From: Pachyseris speciosa
Taxonomy: Eukaryota; Cnidaria; Anthozoa; Scleractinia; Pachyseridae
Length of the DNA: 64,000 nt
Assembly (NCBI GenBank): GCA_016490735.1
Contig: JAEMWC010000560.1
Location: forward strand, 242,501 to 306,500
Reading direction: 5' to 3'
In this document: in pieces, positions 36,959 to 48,125 of the stretch
Layout: each line of letters opens with the position of its first letter
Numbering within the stretch: position 1 is the first letter of the stretch
The notes under the pieces: generated by a model
Seen by the model: the letters and a program-made list of their open reading frames with translations, nothing else
What the model was told of the DNA's origin: nothing
Database searches by the model: none
Made by a program: the position numbers and the translations under genes

Positions 36959-37261
36959 GAAGACCAGTGCCTAACTACAATGTCGGGAAATCTAAGATGT
37001 GACGCCTGCAGAGTCAGTATGATATAATTATGTATATAATATCGATGCAAAGTGAAATCTATTTATTAAATCTTTATTTGAGTTGTTAATCAATCTCTTA
37101 CACTAAAAAATTGAAAGCAACTTTTGAGCAGCTTTTGGATTTTGGGGCAACTTTTGAGCAACTTTTAGAGTTTTGGAGCAACTTTTGAGCAACTTTTTCA
37201 GAAAATTGGAGCAACTTTTTTGAGAAAATTGGAGCAAGTTGTGGACAGCCCTACCCTAGAC

Positions 37262-38023
37262 ACCTTTAAATTGTAATGGTTTAGCTTCTCTTTTCCCCTT
37301 TTATAGCTCTAAAATTCATTTAAAAATGTAACGCTAATAGTAGATAAAGGTGTAAATAGATTGTTGTTGTTGTTGTTGGAACTCATCCTGGAAACAAGAA
37401 GTAGGGCCACTATCCAAATGACGATTTTCTATCCTTTTTCCTGATTCCTCATGAGTTACCAATGTTATCACAGGGCGTGTAGTTGTGCAAACATACCATT
37501 GATGTGATAGTGTTGTGGCAGTAGTAACTTATTAGTTAATGAAGGATGCGCCCCTCCAGGGATCCTGTAGATGCTAACGCTTTAAAATACCATAAGAATA
37601 ACGTTTCCAATGAGAAAAGTAAAAACAATGATATTCCACATTCGTATTGAAGGTACATCATCTTTTGGGGAGCCTTTGGCACAATCGTAGCCCTATTTCA
37701 ATCCTTTCCCTTCTCCCTTTGCCGTGGAAGCATCAAGTCACCTTAACAATTCGACTTTATACAAGAAATTTGTTTCAGACAAATTTTAGACGTTGATTTA
37801 ACTAATGATAAGCATAAACAAATCGCATGAAAAAGAGAATAAAATCGAATTTCATGAAATTGCTTAAAAACTGCTGTAAATTAGGGAGGCTTACTATAAC
37901 TATTCTTATCAGTATCACTATCACTATCACCAATACTGTCGTCATCATAACTATCACCTTTGTTGTTATAGTGATCTCGATGCTTATGGCCCCCTGGTAA
38001 AAAAGACCAACAGCGTTGAGTTA
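37262..38023. other. No gene; simple repeats
   Basis: Holds (GTT)n at 37361-37378 and (TATCAC)n-like repeats at 37905-37940. Nothing coding is recognised before the Polinton's left end. Confidence 0.6.
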
Positions 38024-38028
38024 ACTTC
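38024..38028 (+). repeat. Candidate Polinton target-site duplication, left
   Basis: ACTTC immediately before the AGT terminus, matching 56855-56859. Confidence 0.6.
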
Positions 38029-38227
38029 AGTGGTAGGATAGGGATTAGTCAAACAACACCTGCACACCACACCCTTCTCGCGCCCCAATTCCGCCCCCAC
38101 ACCCCACTCTCCTCACTTCGATACCACATCCATACCAGCTGCGAAAAAAAGCAACAGAATATATGCTCGACTGGTACATAAGGCCACGATAATTACTTTT
38201 GCGTAAAATTTTGCGGCAACATATATG
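38029..38227 (+). repeat. Left terminal inverted repeat
   Basis: About 199 bases. 38029-38106 matches the inverse of 56777-56854; 38121-38227 matches the inverse of 56251-56356. It contains GAATATATGC and ends CAACATATATG, so its inner border coincides with the putative polymerase start codon at 38225. Confidence 0.85.
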
Positions 38228-41200
38228 GCGGCGGGTCAATTGAACAGAGGCGAGCGCGGAGCGATGAGTGGTGAGCGGCCAGTACCTACGCCACGAAGAG
38301 GAAGGGAACCCCCGTGCCAGCCCCCCGCCGAGGGAGAGCGGCCCCCCAAAACCCCTAATTGCAAGAAACCCGGTGACGGGCAATTATGGAATTCTTGAAG
38401 AGTTCTTTGCTCAACCAAACCGAGAAAGAGAAGGGGTTCAACGAAGCAGGGAAAGGCGGGGGCGTCGGTTCATTGAGTGGAGACAGTTTGAAAACGTGAC
38501 TGCAAACCTTATAAACACCTTTATGGAAAGAATTAACAGAAAAGCACAAACATCGTTCTATATCCGCTATGCTTATTCATACTGGTTGCGCAATATTGAA
38601 GACGATTCTTTGCTATTGTTTCACCACAATCGAAGAGAAGGCACTGAATGGGTTAACAACAGAGCGCAAGCACGAGAATTTCTTAAAGAAAAGGAAGCAG
38701 AAAGATTGACACAGGAAGGGGCGGGGGCACCAACCACAAGATGGGTTTTTGACCGGTTTGAAGACGTTATGGTTAAACTAATATTTACGAGACCGGCATT
38801 GGTTGGAACAGGGCCACTAACAGATTGGTTGCGTGCACTGGCACATGGACAATAAACCCGTTTCAGAATGGTGGGCTTTTCGTGTGTTTGAACCCGAAAG
38901 ACAAAACGGAGAAATTGTGTGGAAGCTTTTGAAAGCGCCCAACTTGAAAGCCCCCAAAATTATCACAATTGGTGTTTATGAAGGGCATGCTTTTCTGATA
39001 AAGAAAAACATTGAAGGAAGGGCGGGGCGTACATTTGCCCACACTGCCAATCAAGATTGGCACAAGCCTGTCATTTGCAACGGCACGTTGAAATCTGTTC
39101 AAAGGGGAAAACAGTAATTCACTGGCTAAACAAACAAACCAAGAAACCACAAACCAAATTTGAAGAAGCCTTCTTTCCCAAACACAACGCTTCTCAAGAA
39201 TCCATAAGGTGGATTGAAAGAGAAGCAAAAAAAAGAGGAATCCACATTCACCACGCACAATGTGGGCATGGAGGGGAGGCTTTCATATCAGGGTATCATG
39301 TTGACGGTTTACATCTTCCAAGTTTGACCGTGTTTGAATTCCATATCGGTGTCGCTGGCACGGCTGTCCGCGTTGCTGTCCCAAAAGAAACGAAATTGTA
39401 ACAGAAAAAACCATTCACGGAAAAACCCAACGGCAGGTTAAAATTACAGCCGAAGAAGCTTATCAAAACACATTAAGAAAAACAGAAAAACTAAGAGCCG
39501 AGAAATTCAATGTGGTTGAATTATGGGAGTGTCAAGTGGAAAAAACCTTTGAACCCCTTCCGCCAACATACACAAAACCCTTTCCACACGCAATCCTGTT
39601 TGACTTTGAAGCATACGGGGACAAAACGGCAAGAAAAGATCCAACCTCAACCTTGACAATTCAAAACGAGCACAAACCAATTTGTTTCTCGATGGGTGAC
39701 ACACTGAACCCCACACCAACACATATATGTGACAGAGACCCCAAAGAGCTGCTTCGCAAGTTTTGGGAAGAACTGCAAAGGCGAGGAACTGAAATAAGAA
39801 AGACAACCCAAAAATACATTCCTGACACATTGCATCTACTTCCAAAAAAACAAAAAGCACTGATTTTGAACTGGTGTAATGAAGTGCCTGTGGTGGAGTT
39901 TAACTCGGGGCGTTATGATTTGAATCTTGTAAGAGAATATCTGGTTGATGTGTTGACCGACATGGAAAACGTGAAAGTCGCCAAATCAGCGAACAAAATC
40001 ATATATATGCTTCCAACCGGTTTCCGAATGCTCGACATTATAAACTACCTGGGCCCAGGAACCAGCTATGACAAATGGGTAAAAGCATATGGGTGTGAAA
40101 GTACCAAGTCATGGTTCCCCTATGAATGGTTTGACACCCCTGACAAACTTGATTACTCAGGTTTGCCAGAATACAAGGAATGGTTCTCCACACTGCGAAA
40201 CGAGTGGGTTTTAACAAAAAAAGAGTGGGAGAGCTGTATACAACTATTCAAGGAAAAAAGCATGAAAACGTTTAAAGACTGGCTGCGTTATTACAACAAC
40301 CTTGACGTTGAACCGGGGCTTGAAGCATTGGAAAAAATGCGGGGGTTTTACAGTGAAAAGGGAATTGACCTCCTGAAGGACGCAGTGAGCATCCCAGGAG
40401 TAAGCATGCACCACCTATTGCGAGGGGAAATTGAGCGAGGCGCTGAGCTGTGGAGCCCCTGCAGCGAGGCTTATGATATGTTAAAAGGGGCGGTAGTTGG
40501 CAGACCAAGTCTTGTATTTACACGTTATCACGAAACAGGGGTAACTGGAATAAGACGCCACCAACAAAAAAACACAAAACCATGCAAGAAAATCTTGGGT
40601 TATGACGCCAATGCCTTGTATTTGTCCGCAATGCTTCAGTACATGCCCAGTGGGAAAGAAACAGTTACCCATGTTCCAGAAGAAAAGAAAGCTGGCATGG
40701 TTCCAAAGTTTATTCAATGCTTGAAACAAGGAAAATGGTTTGGTTTGCAGAGGTAGACATTAAAGTACCAGAGCACTTACATTTAAAATTTGAAGAGATG
40801 TGCCCACTGTTTGTAAACAAAAAGGTGCCCGTTCCCGCCCATATGATGGATTATCTACGAAATACAGGCAGAAATCGGGGGATGGGAGAAAACTGTGGGA
40901 GCGCTGTCAGCCGAGAAAATGTTGATTTACGCGCCACTTCTGCTCTGGTATGTAAACCATGGTTTGGTAATCACAGCGGTACACCGAACAATAAACTACC
41001 AACCGAAAAAGATTTTCACCTGGTTTGTGGAGCAAGTAACCGAGGCGCGCAGAACGGGAGACAACGACAAAAGCAAAGCACTGCTGGCGGATGTATTCAA
41101 ACGTCTGGGTAATAGTGCCTACGGCAAAATGATTGAAGCGGTTGAACGGCACACAAACACCTGCTTCACAAAGAAGGAAAAAGTAGTCGAGAAAGAACTG

Positions 41201-41845
41201 CGGAGCGCGTTCTTTGTTTATTTGGATGAAATTGGGGAGGCATACCAAATTGAAAGCAGGAAGAAAAATATTTCAATTGAAAGACCATTCCAAGTTGGCA
41301 TTGCAGTGTACCAGCTGGCTAAACTCCGTCTGCTTGAGTTCTACTACGACTTCCTGGACAAGTACGTGGACCGCAACGATTTTGAGCTGATACAGATGGA
41401 CACAGACAGCTGTTACATCGCCATCTCAGCAGAAACCCTCGCCGACGCGGTTAAACCCGAGCTGAAAGCGCAGTTTGGGGCAGAAAAAAATCAGTGGCTT
41501 GCGTGGGACAAGTGGAGCGGTCGAACCCCCGGGCTATTCAAACTGGAATGTGAAGGCAACCGCATGATTGCCCTGTGCTCAAAATGTTACTTTGTTGACA
41601 AAGACGGACAGCAAGACAAATTCAGCACAAAAGGAATGAACCAAAGGCAAAACCAAATTACATGACAGCGGTTTTGGGCGGCGTTGAACGGGCACAAAGA
41701 CATGGCAACACACAAAGGGTTCCGAATGCGAGAAGGAAGAATGGTCACATACACACGACAAAAACTGGGGTTAAGCGCCTTCTATGACAAGCGGTGGGTG
41801 TTGCCAGATGGAATACACACCGAACCCATCGAATACCACATTTAA
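38225..41845 (+). pseudogene. polB: Protein-primed family-B DNA polymerase, frameshifted
   Basis: A gene of about 1,150 codons that replicates the linear viral genome. The N-terminal region is 38268-38855. An exonuclease motif with D-F-E (LFDFEAYGD) lies at about 39602. Polymerase motif A is YDANALYLSAML at about 40601, motif B KRLGNSAYGK near 41099 and motif C QMDTDSCY at about 41394. The C-terminus DKRWVLPDGIHTEP ends at 41845. Frame changes occur near 38310, 38840, 39100, 39410, 40730, 40890 and 41665, so no functional product is possible. The best start is ATG 38225, touching TATAT at the TIR border; an ATG downstream is possible. The 220 bases after the stop show no clear gene. Confidence 0.9.
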
Positions 41846-42071
41846 AGAAATGATCTGCAACAAAATATGATACCCGTGTGTGAGCGAAGGCGGGGCGAGA
41901 CGAAAATAGTTGTGTGAACAAAATGCCCAGAATTTCACAGGGCCTGTTCATTGTGTTTACAAGTGGGGGAAATACACAAATTTGACTCACCAGTGGAAAA
42001 GTATTGTGACATGTATTATGAAACAGTTCCCACCAGTTATTACGCAAGAAAAGCATGGGTGAAGAAACATT

Positions 42072-43487
42072 TCAAGCGGGCTTGGCTGGAGGAGGTTCTG
42101 TGTTTGGCGGAACAACCATCAACTCTTCTCGCACAAAGCTGCGTTTCGGCCCCCCACCCACTTCAGGGTTGGCAAGCCAATACATTAATCATAACACGCG
42201 CAACCTCAAAAGTTTTTAGCGACCAGATTGGATCCGTTGCTCTGCGTGTGCACCCTTCCAACTCGCCGGGCTGGTACAGAGAGCGCAATTCTGCTCCGGC
42301 AGGGAGAATTTTTTCGTCCCTTCCAACAGGTCTGGAATAAAAAGTTGCGGGGCGAGCAAACACAGATTGTTTCTAGATGGCGGTTGTGGTTTTTAAACCA
42401 GTCAGCCGAGTGTTTTGGTTATTCATTGCAGCGACAACGCGCGGAAGCCGAGTCACCCACTCAACCGCTCGATCCCCTTCTGCCAGCCTCATTTCAACCG
42501 CGTATTGCTGCCGGAACAGACGCTCAGCCAGAGTCCGGTTAAAGCGTTCCACAATCGCCTGGTCGCGATGCACCTCGACATATCCGCGGCGAATGGTTGT
42601 TCCATGCTTCTCCATTTCTATGGAAACCGCGCCCATGAACTCCCGCCCGGAACCACCTGCAGCAGCTTTGGCCATCGGAGCGGCCCACGTTTGTAAATCC
42701 TTTGAAAGGCTTGTGCCACATCGTCGGAATTTTTTGTGGCCAGAGGCTCGGCCGCTTTGAACCGGCTGGCCACATCAACAATAGTCAGCGCGTATTTGTA
42801 AGTTTTGCGGCCCACCCGGTCGTGGGGCATAAAAAGAAGATCGGCTTGATGCGCCGCATTGGGAGTTGGAATGTCAAACTTCGGCCGGGTAATGTTACGC
42901 GGGGCGGAAGAAAGACCTGCCAAAGCGCCTGCTTTTGCAGCTATTGTTTGACGGTGAGTTCCGAAACTTTTGCAGCTTGGGTTTGACAAGCTAGGTTGGA
43001 TTCCGTTTTATGAGCAACATAAGATAGATAAATGCATAATAATGTACAAGCGAATTAATGGGTCTTTGCCGAATTATCTAAATGAACACTTGATTTTGAA
43101 TAATAAGCGGCACTCCCGCAACACTAGATATTCAAGTATTAATGCTGTTTGTCCTAAATATAGAAGAGAAACAGAGGGAGGACGCTCTTTCGCTGTTTCG
43201 GCAACAAGACTGTGGAACAGTAAACCAATTGAAATTAGGAAATTAGATTCTGTAGCATGTTTTAAAAAGAACATGTTTGCCAAGATTTTTAAGGAACAAC
43301 AATGTTTGCATCATTTTATCATTTAATAATTTTTTTATTTTTTCTTAATATCGAATCTTGTTATATTTTAAATGTATATATATTTTAGTTTACTATATTT
43401 ATTAGATTGTAAATAATTGTGTATTTTATGAGGGCCACAAGTTTATTAGCCTTTGGCTATTAAGTGCTACCCTCTTTAAATAAAGGC

Positions 43488-43549
<62 letters not shown>

Positions 43550-43616
43550 GGGCCAGTTTTTTCACCGCCGCAAACCCTTTCGGGCTGTAGTAAATTCTCG
43601 AAAGGCGTTGATTCAT
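42072..43616 (-). pseudogene. int: Polinton integrase (retroviral type), interrupted by a LINE
   Basis: Starts at 43616 with NQRLSRIYYSPKGFAAVKK, the usual Polinton integrase N-terminus, and is cut at about 43548 by a LINE. It resumes at 42976 with AKVSEL, followed by an in-frame TAG. The core then reads HQADLLFMPHD and KYALTIVDVASRF (first catalytic Asp region), a frameshift near 42660 at the second Asp, then VHRDQAIVERFNRTLAERLF with the catalytic Glu. A chromodomain/SH3-like C-terminus (GRDEKILPAG, LYQPGELEG, PIWSLKTF) changes frame once more near 42185 and ends at 42072. The integrase family inserts the element into host DNA. The plus-strand frames at 41951-42989 are its antisense shadow. 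Confidence 0.9.
42977..43547 (+). mobile_element. LINE 3' end inserted in the integrase
   Basis: The plus frame reads LGFDKLGWIPFYEQHKIDK, MYKRINGSLPNYLNEHL, then a region ending FAVSATRLWNSKP: the C-terminal text of a CR1/L2-like reverse transcriptase protein. A 3' UTR follows, with an (ACTT)n tail of about 15 units at 43488-43548. It sits between integrase codons (CTGGCCCAG on one side, GCTGCAAAAG on the other, minus strand) without obvious target duplication. Confidence 0.88.
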
Positions 43617-43664
43617 TTTGCATATATAAAACTACAAGAAATTGCGTGGTGCTGTGGGCCAAAA
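43617..43664. promoter_or_regulatory. Shared divergent promoter with TATATA
   Basis: GCATATATAAAAC at 43619-43631 lies between the integrase start (43616, minus) and the next plus-strand ATG (43665). A TATA-like motif reads in both directions. Confidence 0.5.
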
Positions 43665-44274
43665 ATGGAAGCAGACCAAAAAAAGTGGGAATACTTGTGT
43701 AAAGTGTGTAAACAGGTTAAAGAGCTTGACACCCCAGTTCAAACCAGGAAAGAGGTGGGATGGGCAGTCCATCCGGTTTCATACATTAACCTGCAAAAAG
43801 TTCTCCAAAAACACAAAATAACTGTTGATCCCAAAGACCCGCTGCGGTGGAGATTTTTGGCGCATGTTATTCACGATTTCACAAAACACATTTTTCCAAA
43901 GTCGGTTAACTATGTTTGTTTCTTTTTTATTACTTTCAAGCCGCCACAAACGATGTTTGGGTACAAAGAGAAAAAATCATAAAAAAACTTGAACCCGAAA
44001 TAAAGAAAATCCACCCCAGGACACGGCTTCGGGCGAAAGAAAGGTTCGATCAGTGGTGGGGGCCATCGAAAAGTTAATAGAGACCCCAAGCATTAAAAGA
44101 CACAAAAACCAAAGCATAAAACAGAGAAAAAACAACCAAAAGCTTGTTTTTAAAAAATCTGGTTCTCCAGAAGGTAACATTGAAACAAATCCAGAAAAAA
44201 GTACGCCCACAAAAAACACCGCGCCAACAGAAAGAAAAACCGCTTCCATGTTTAAGCCGCACATTTTCAAATAG
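43665..44274 (+). pseudogene. Unknown Polinton protein, frameshifted
   Basis: ATG at 43665, divergent to the integrase. It starts MEADQKKWEYLCKVCKQVKE with a CxxC pair, then WAVHPVSYINLQKVLQKHK and DPLRWRFLAHVIHDFTKHIF. The frame changes near 43945 (KLEPEIKKIHPRTRLRAKER) and possibly again near 44055, continuing into a lysine- and serine-rich tail ending at 44274. I do not recognise the family. The basic tail could bind nucleic acid; that is inference. Confidence 0.55.
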
Positions 44275-44281
44275 GCCCCAT

Positions 44282-44800
44282 TTATTCCGCAATGAAACGT
44301 TTGGTGTATTCAATTTGAAGCTTCTCGGGGATTTCCATGCAGTGGTCGGAAACAAAGTCGTCAACAATTTTCAGTTTATCAAGAAAATCACCTGCATCGA
44401 AAGGCTCTCCCCGAAGATGAAACCGAATGGGATCCAATATTTTTTTGTACTCCACCCGGGCGAAGTTGGCCTTTTCCGCTTTCTTGTCGTACTTTTTTGC
44501 AGCCGCAACAATTTTGACAACAGCACCGAAACCAGTCAGACTGGCAATGACAGCGGGTTGGAGAGTAATACCTCCCGCGACAGCCCCAGTTAAAACAGCT
44601 TTTCCCGCAACCACGTTGCAAAGCAGGTTTCTTCGCTGAAAAGCGCGGAAAAGTTTTTCGTAACCCCAATGTTTCTTGTGGTAGAAGGAGTAGAGATGTT
44701 TTAACATCGTAACAACGTCTTTTGAAAGGGTTGGCTCGATGTGATTGAAATAAAAAATGTTGAGAGGGGGAGGCGGAGGTTTTCGTTTTGGCAGCCGCAT
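44282..44800 (-). CDS. Unknown 172-aa Polinton protein, intact
   Basis: An open frame starting MRLPKRKPPPPPLNIFYFNH. It contains a hydrophobic segment NVVAGKAVLTGAVAGGITLQ PAVIASLTGFGAVVKIVAAA (about residues 60-100) that could be one or two membrane helices or an amphipathic insertion segment, followed by KKYDKKAEKANFARVEYKK and a helical C-terminus. Its ATG sits in TAATATATG, only three bases beyond the stop of the fibre gene, so the two are tightly coupled. It is one of the few unbroken Polinton genes here. The function is not known to me; a minor virion or membrane protein is a guess. Confidence 0.65.
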   Translation of the reverse strand: MRLPKRKPPPPPLNIFYFNHIEPTLSKDVVTMLKHLYSFYHKKHWGYEKLFRAFQRRNLLCNVVAGKAVLTGAVAGGITLQPAVIASLTGFGAVVKIVAAAKKYDKKAEKANFARVEYKKILDPIRFHLRGEPFDAGDFLDKLKIVDDFVSDHCMEIPEKLQIEYTKRFIAE

Positions 44801-44803
44801 ATA

Positions 44804-47734
44804 TTAGTTGACAATAAATTCAAGCAAAAGGGATAAATCGAAAGATTTTGAATTGGGGTGCGAATAGTCGATGAAAAAGAAGCCTTCGGTTAATCGTCGG
44901 TTGACGTTGACGGTTGTGACATTTAGGGTATTACTAATTGTATGGCGAAATACCGTAAATCCCCTCGATTGTCTTTCTCTTTTATTCATAAACACCAAAG
45001 TTCCAGCTTCAGCGTTTTGAATTATGTGAAAATGTTTGAAATAAAAATTATTTAACACAACCATCTGATTCCCCCCATCGATTAAAACAGTTTTTAATAT
45101 ATTTTGGTTATGGTTTTGTTTTTCTTCAACGAAGGCGTTGATGAAAAGCAACTGACCGATAATTCGGTTACCATTCAAATTGAGATCGTCGCCAAGTTTT
45201 GCATTGTAAATGAGACGACCCCCCATATGCAAATCACTTACCATCGTCAACCTCCGACCGGTTTCACCGAACAGTGGTGTGGCTCCACTGTAAACCCCTT
45301 TTCCACCCAAATCAACATCTTTTAAAAACCTGGTTCTCCCAGATCGGAAATCAAGAACCTCATGAATTCCATGTCCATTCAATCTAATTCGTCGTGCATT
45401 TTCAACCGACCATTATCATCAACTTCAAACCCACCTCCATTTTTTCCGACCACGTTGTAGCCATTAGTGTTGAGATCATCATGAAGGTTGATAGCCGAGG
45501 CGTCGAAAGAAAGACCTCCTTGCTTGTTGTTCATCAATCTGTAACCCCTCATGTCTATGTCAGTTTGTAACGCCATGGATCCATCTTCTTTAACGTAAAC
45601 CTGGTCATACACCGTGGAAGAAACATTTGCAATTGTGCCATTGACTCCGTAAACTGTCATGTGGCCAGTGGGGTCAGGGTGCGTGGTTTTCCTATGCAGA
45701 TCGAGATAAATATATTCTCTTTGACCAACCTGTCGCTTTTCGTAGTGTAACACCGTTTTAACGTAGCCGGCCGTTGACGAGGTGGGTTGAAAAGTTTTCG
45801 ATGTTTGTGCCCCGAAGACCAGGGTGTCTGCATTTGCAAAGACACTGGCGTTTCTCATTTTGGGGGGGTAAAACTCAACAACGAAAGTGTAATAACCCTT
45901 TTGAAGCCGGAAAAGATTAGAACCGATTCGGGAACGGTATTGTTCAGTTCCGTCTTTGTCGTCAATGAGTGTGAAATTGTAGCCATTTTTGTTGGTTGGG
46001 TGTGGCGATTTCGGGAACTTCTGAATTCCCTTAACGGTGATGTTATTTTCCGATGAAGATTCATTGACATCTTCCATAAGATATTTAAAGGGTTGGCTTG
46101 CGGGCCGGAGGAGTCCACGTGGGTTGCGTCGACATATTTTTTGGTTGCTCCACTGCTTGATGCCACAGGGTCTTTCAAGTTTGCGAGCGTGTTGTTGTGC
46201 ATGCCAATACCGCCTCCCATTTGCCCGCCGGCAAGTGTTTGCAACATCTTTGTCGGCTGCTGGTGCCCCGACATTTCCAATTTTGTGATTGGTCATCGAC
46301 AGATCGCCATACATTGCAGTCGTGCCGTCTCGACGGAGGAAATACTCGTCAGCATATCTTTTCGTCGATACGTCGTCTGCGTTGACGGGTGGGGCAAGGT
46401 AGGTAATGGCGTTGTTGTTCATGCTCAAGTTTTTTTGTGCAACAGCATCGAGTTTGGTTAGCAAACCTTGGTCCACATATTTTTTGTTAACAGCGTTTTC
46501 AGCGGGGGTGCTGGAATCAACGTCTTTTAAATCTTCAAGAGCATAACCGGCCATATTCAGATCACCCATCATGGATCGGTTTCATCCCGTTTCAAACAAA
46601 GCGCAATTTCAGAGTCGACATACTTTTTGTTGGTTGCATCACCATCGCCCGTTGGGTTATCCTGCACATTGACGATTTTGTTCCCCTTCAAATCAACATT
46701 TCCACCAAACGCCACATTTCTGTTTTCGAAAGGGGGATCGTGCACAAAATAAGATAAATTGACATGATAACCAAAGGCGCCGTAAACAATGAGATGAGTT
46801 TTGGTGTTGGGTGCGGGAGCAGTGCTGCTTAATTCTACCTCAATTGACGCTTGGCCGCCGCCTGTTTTTTCAATTTGAAAAGGCTTTTTAATGTATCCGT
46901 CAACATGCGGCGTTCGGGAAAGGGTTTCTGTAAAGGCAGACCAGAGTCGCGCATGTTGATTGTGGGGAGAAAAATGTTGACTTGAGCTTGGTGGGGGTCG
47001 GAGGGTGAGTAAAACTCCACAACAAACGTATACCTCCCGTTGCTCAACGAGGTAACGTCAAAACGAATATTGGAAGTGAAGCCGCCGCTGTTTTTGATGG
47101 AAAACGACAAGGCAGACTTGTTGATGTGGTATGGTGATCTGTCAAAGTTTTCGATCTGAAGGTTGTCCGCGTTTTGAACGGCAGAAGACTTGGTTCTGTC
47201 TTTCAACAAAAAGCCAAAAGGATTGCGTTGCGCGCCCGAAGCCCCAAAAATACCGTCATCAACATATTTTTTGTTGACAGCGTGGTCGTTGGGGGTGTTT
47301 TTGTCGGCGTCTTTTAGATTCTTAATGGCATGGTTGTTCATGTTCAAGTTTCCAGTCATCGCGACGCTGCTGTCCTTTTTGAAGTTGCCTGGCCCCGGCG
47401 GGCCTTGCAACCCTTGCAACCCCCTTGGCCCATGCGGCCCTTGGGGCCCCTGCAAACCTTGCGGGCCGGAATGGCCCTGCACCCCTTGGATTCCTTGCGG
47501 CCCAGCAGGTCCTTGTTGTCCCCGCAGACCTCTTGCTCCTGTAGGCCCCGCAGGGCCTGCAAGCCCTATAGGCCCTGCAGGGCCGTTAGGACCCGTAGGC
47601 CCTGCAGGCCCCGCAGGCCCGGCATCCCCTTTGTCTCCGTGTTGCCCCCTTGGGCCAGGCGGGCCGCGTGGCCCAGGAATGCCTTCCCCAGCACGGCGGA
47701 AAAGAAGCCCCGGAAGTTCATTTAGCCACCCCAT
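44804..47734 (-). pseudogene. Collagen-stalk / tail-fibre-like protein, frameshifted
   Basis: A gene of nearly 1,000 codons starting at 47734 (TATAAAATG context) with [17 protein letters not shown]. It has about 30 uninterrupted G-X-Y triplets ([20 protein letters not shown] and on). Phage-tail-fibre-like modules follow, of the type [20 protein letters not shown] with NKKYVDDG: copies near 47370, 46570 and 46290. Beta-rich segments after the modules repeat the phrase YTFVVEFY(S/P)P (about 47020 and 45880), indicating duplicated globular heads. Frame changes occur near 46860, 46600, 46270-46130 and 45380. It is probably a trimeric virion fibre for host attachment; this is inference from architecture. 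Confidence 0.8.
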
Positions 47735-47763
47735 TTTATATAATTATTTTTTAACTTTTGTAT

Positions 47764-48125
47764 ATGGCAGCCCGCCATTTAAACAAAAAGACGCCTTACC
47801 AGATGGCTACTTGTGAAAGCCTGGTGCAAATCGAAGCGGACGTCGGTGTTTTGGGAACGATAGCCGAAAAGGTGATTGAAAAAGAATGGGAAAAAGGTTC
47901 TTTTCACCGAGCTCGAAGTTTGTGTGATAATACTGAAAAATATTTGAATAAATTAGACGAAAACAGGCCGAGCGTGTTTTATGATCATTACGTGAAAGAT
48001 TGAATTAAAGAATTGGTCCACTTGATTCAAAAATACCCTCAGGTTGATGGTGACAGTTTAAAGGAACGGTTTTCAAAACTTTCTGCGATGATGACAAGTA
48101 TTAAAGTTTGTCGAAATAAAAAAAG
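47764..48125 (+). pseudogene. Unknown small Polinton protein with in-frame stop
   Basis: ATG 47764 in GTATATGGCAGC. It reads [60 protein letters not shown], a TGA at 48001-48003, then IKELVHLIQKYPQVDGDSLK and RFSKLSAMMTSIKV in the same frame. The continuing sense suggests one gene of about 120 codons with a nonsense mutation. It is helical and converges on the ATPase gene. No family recognised. Confidence 0.55.

Larger units (their letters stand above)
32169..37261. mobile_element. hAT-like transposon remnant with 8-bp target duplication
   Basis: The element is 32177-37253, with inverted termini TAGGGCTGTACATAAGTTGC and TAGGGCTGTCCACAACTTGC (read inward). Perfect 8-bp direct repeats CCCTAGAC flank it at 32169-32176 and 37254-37261, the size expected for hAT insertions. 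Both ends carry GAGCAACTTTT tandem motifs. Without the nested insertion it would be only about 560 bases: a non-autonomous copy retaining a transposase N-terminal piece. Confidence 0.85.

Noticed and set aside
42377..42989. Plus-strand open frames opposite the integrase
   Set aside because: Antisense shadows; only the minus strand gives integrase motifs.
47190..47816. 208-aa proline/glycine/cysteine-rich open frame on the plus strand
   Set aside because: It is the exact antisense of the collagen G-X-Y repeats of the minus-strand fibre gene.
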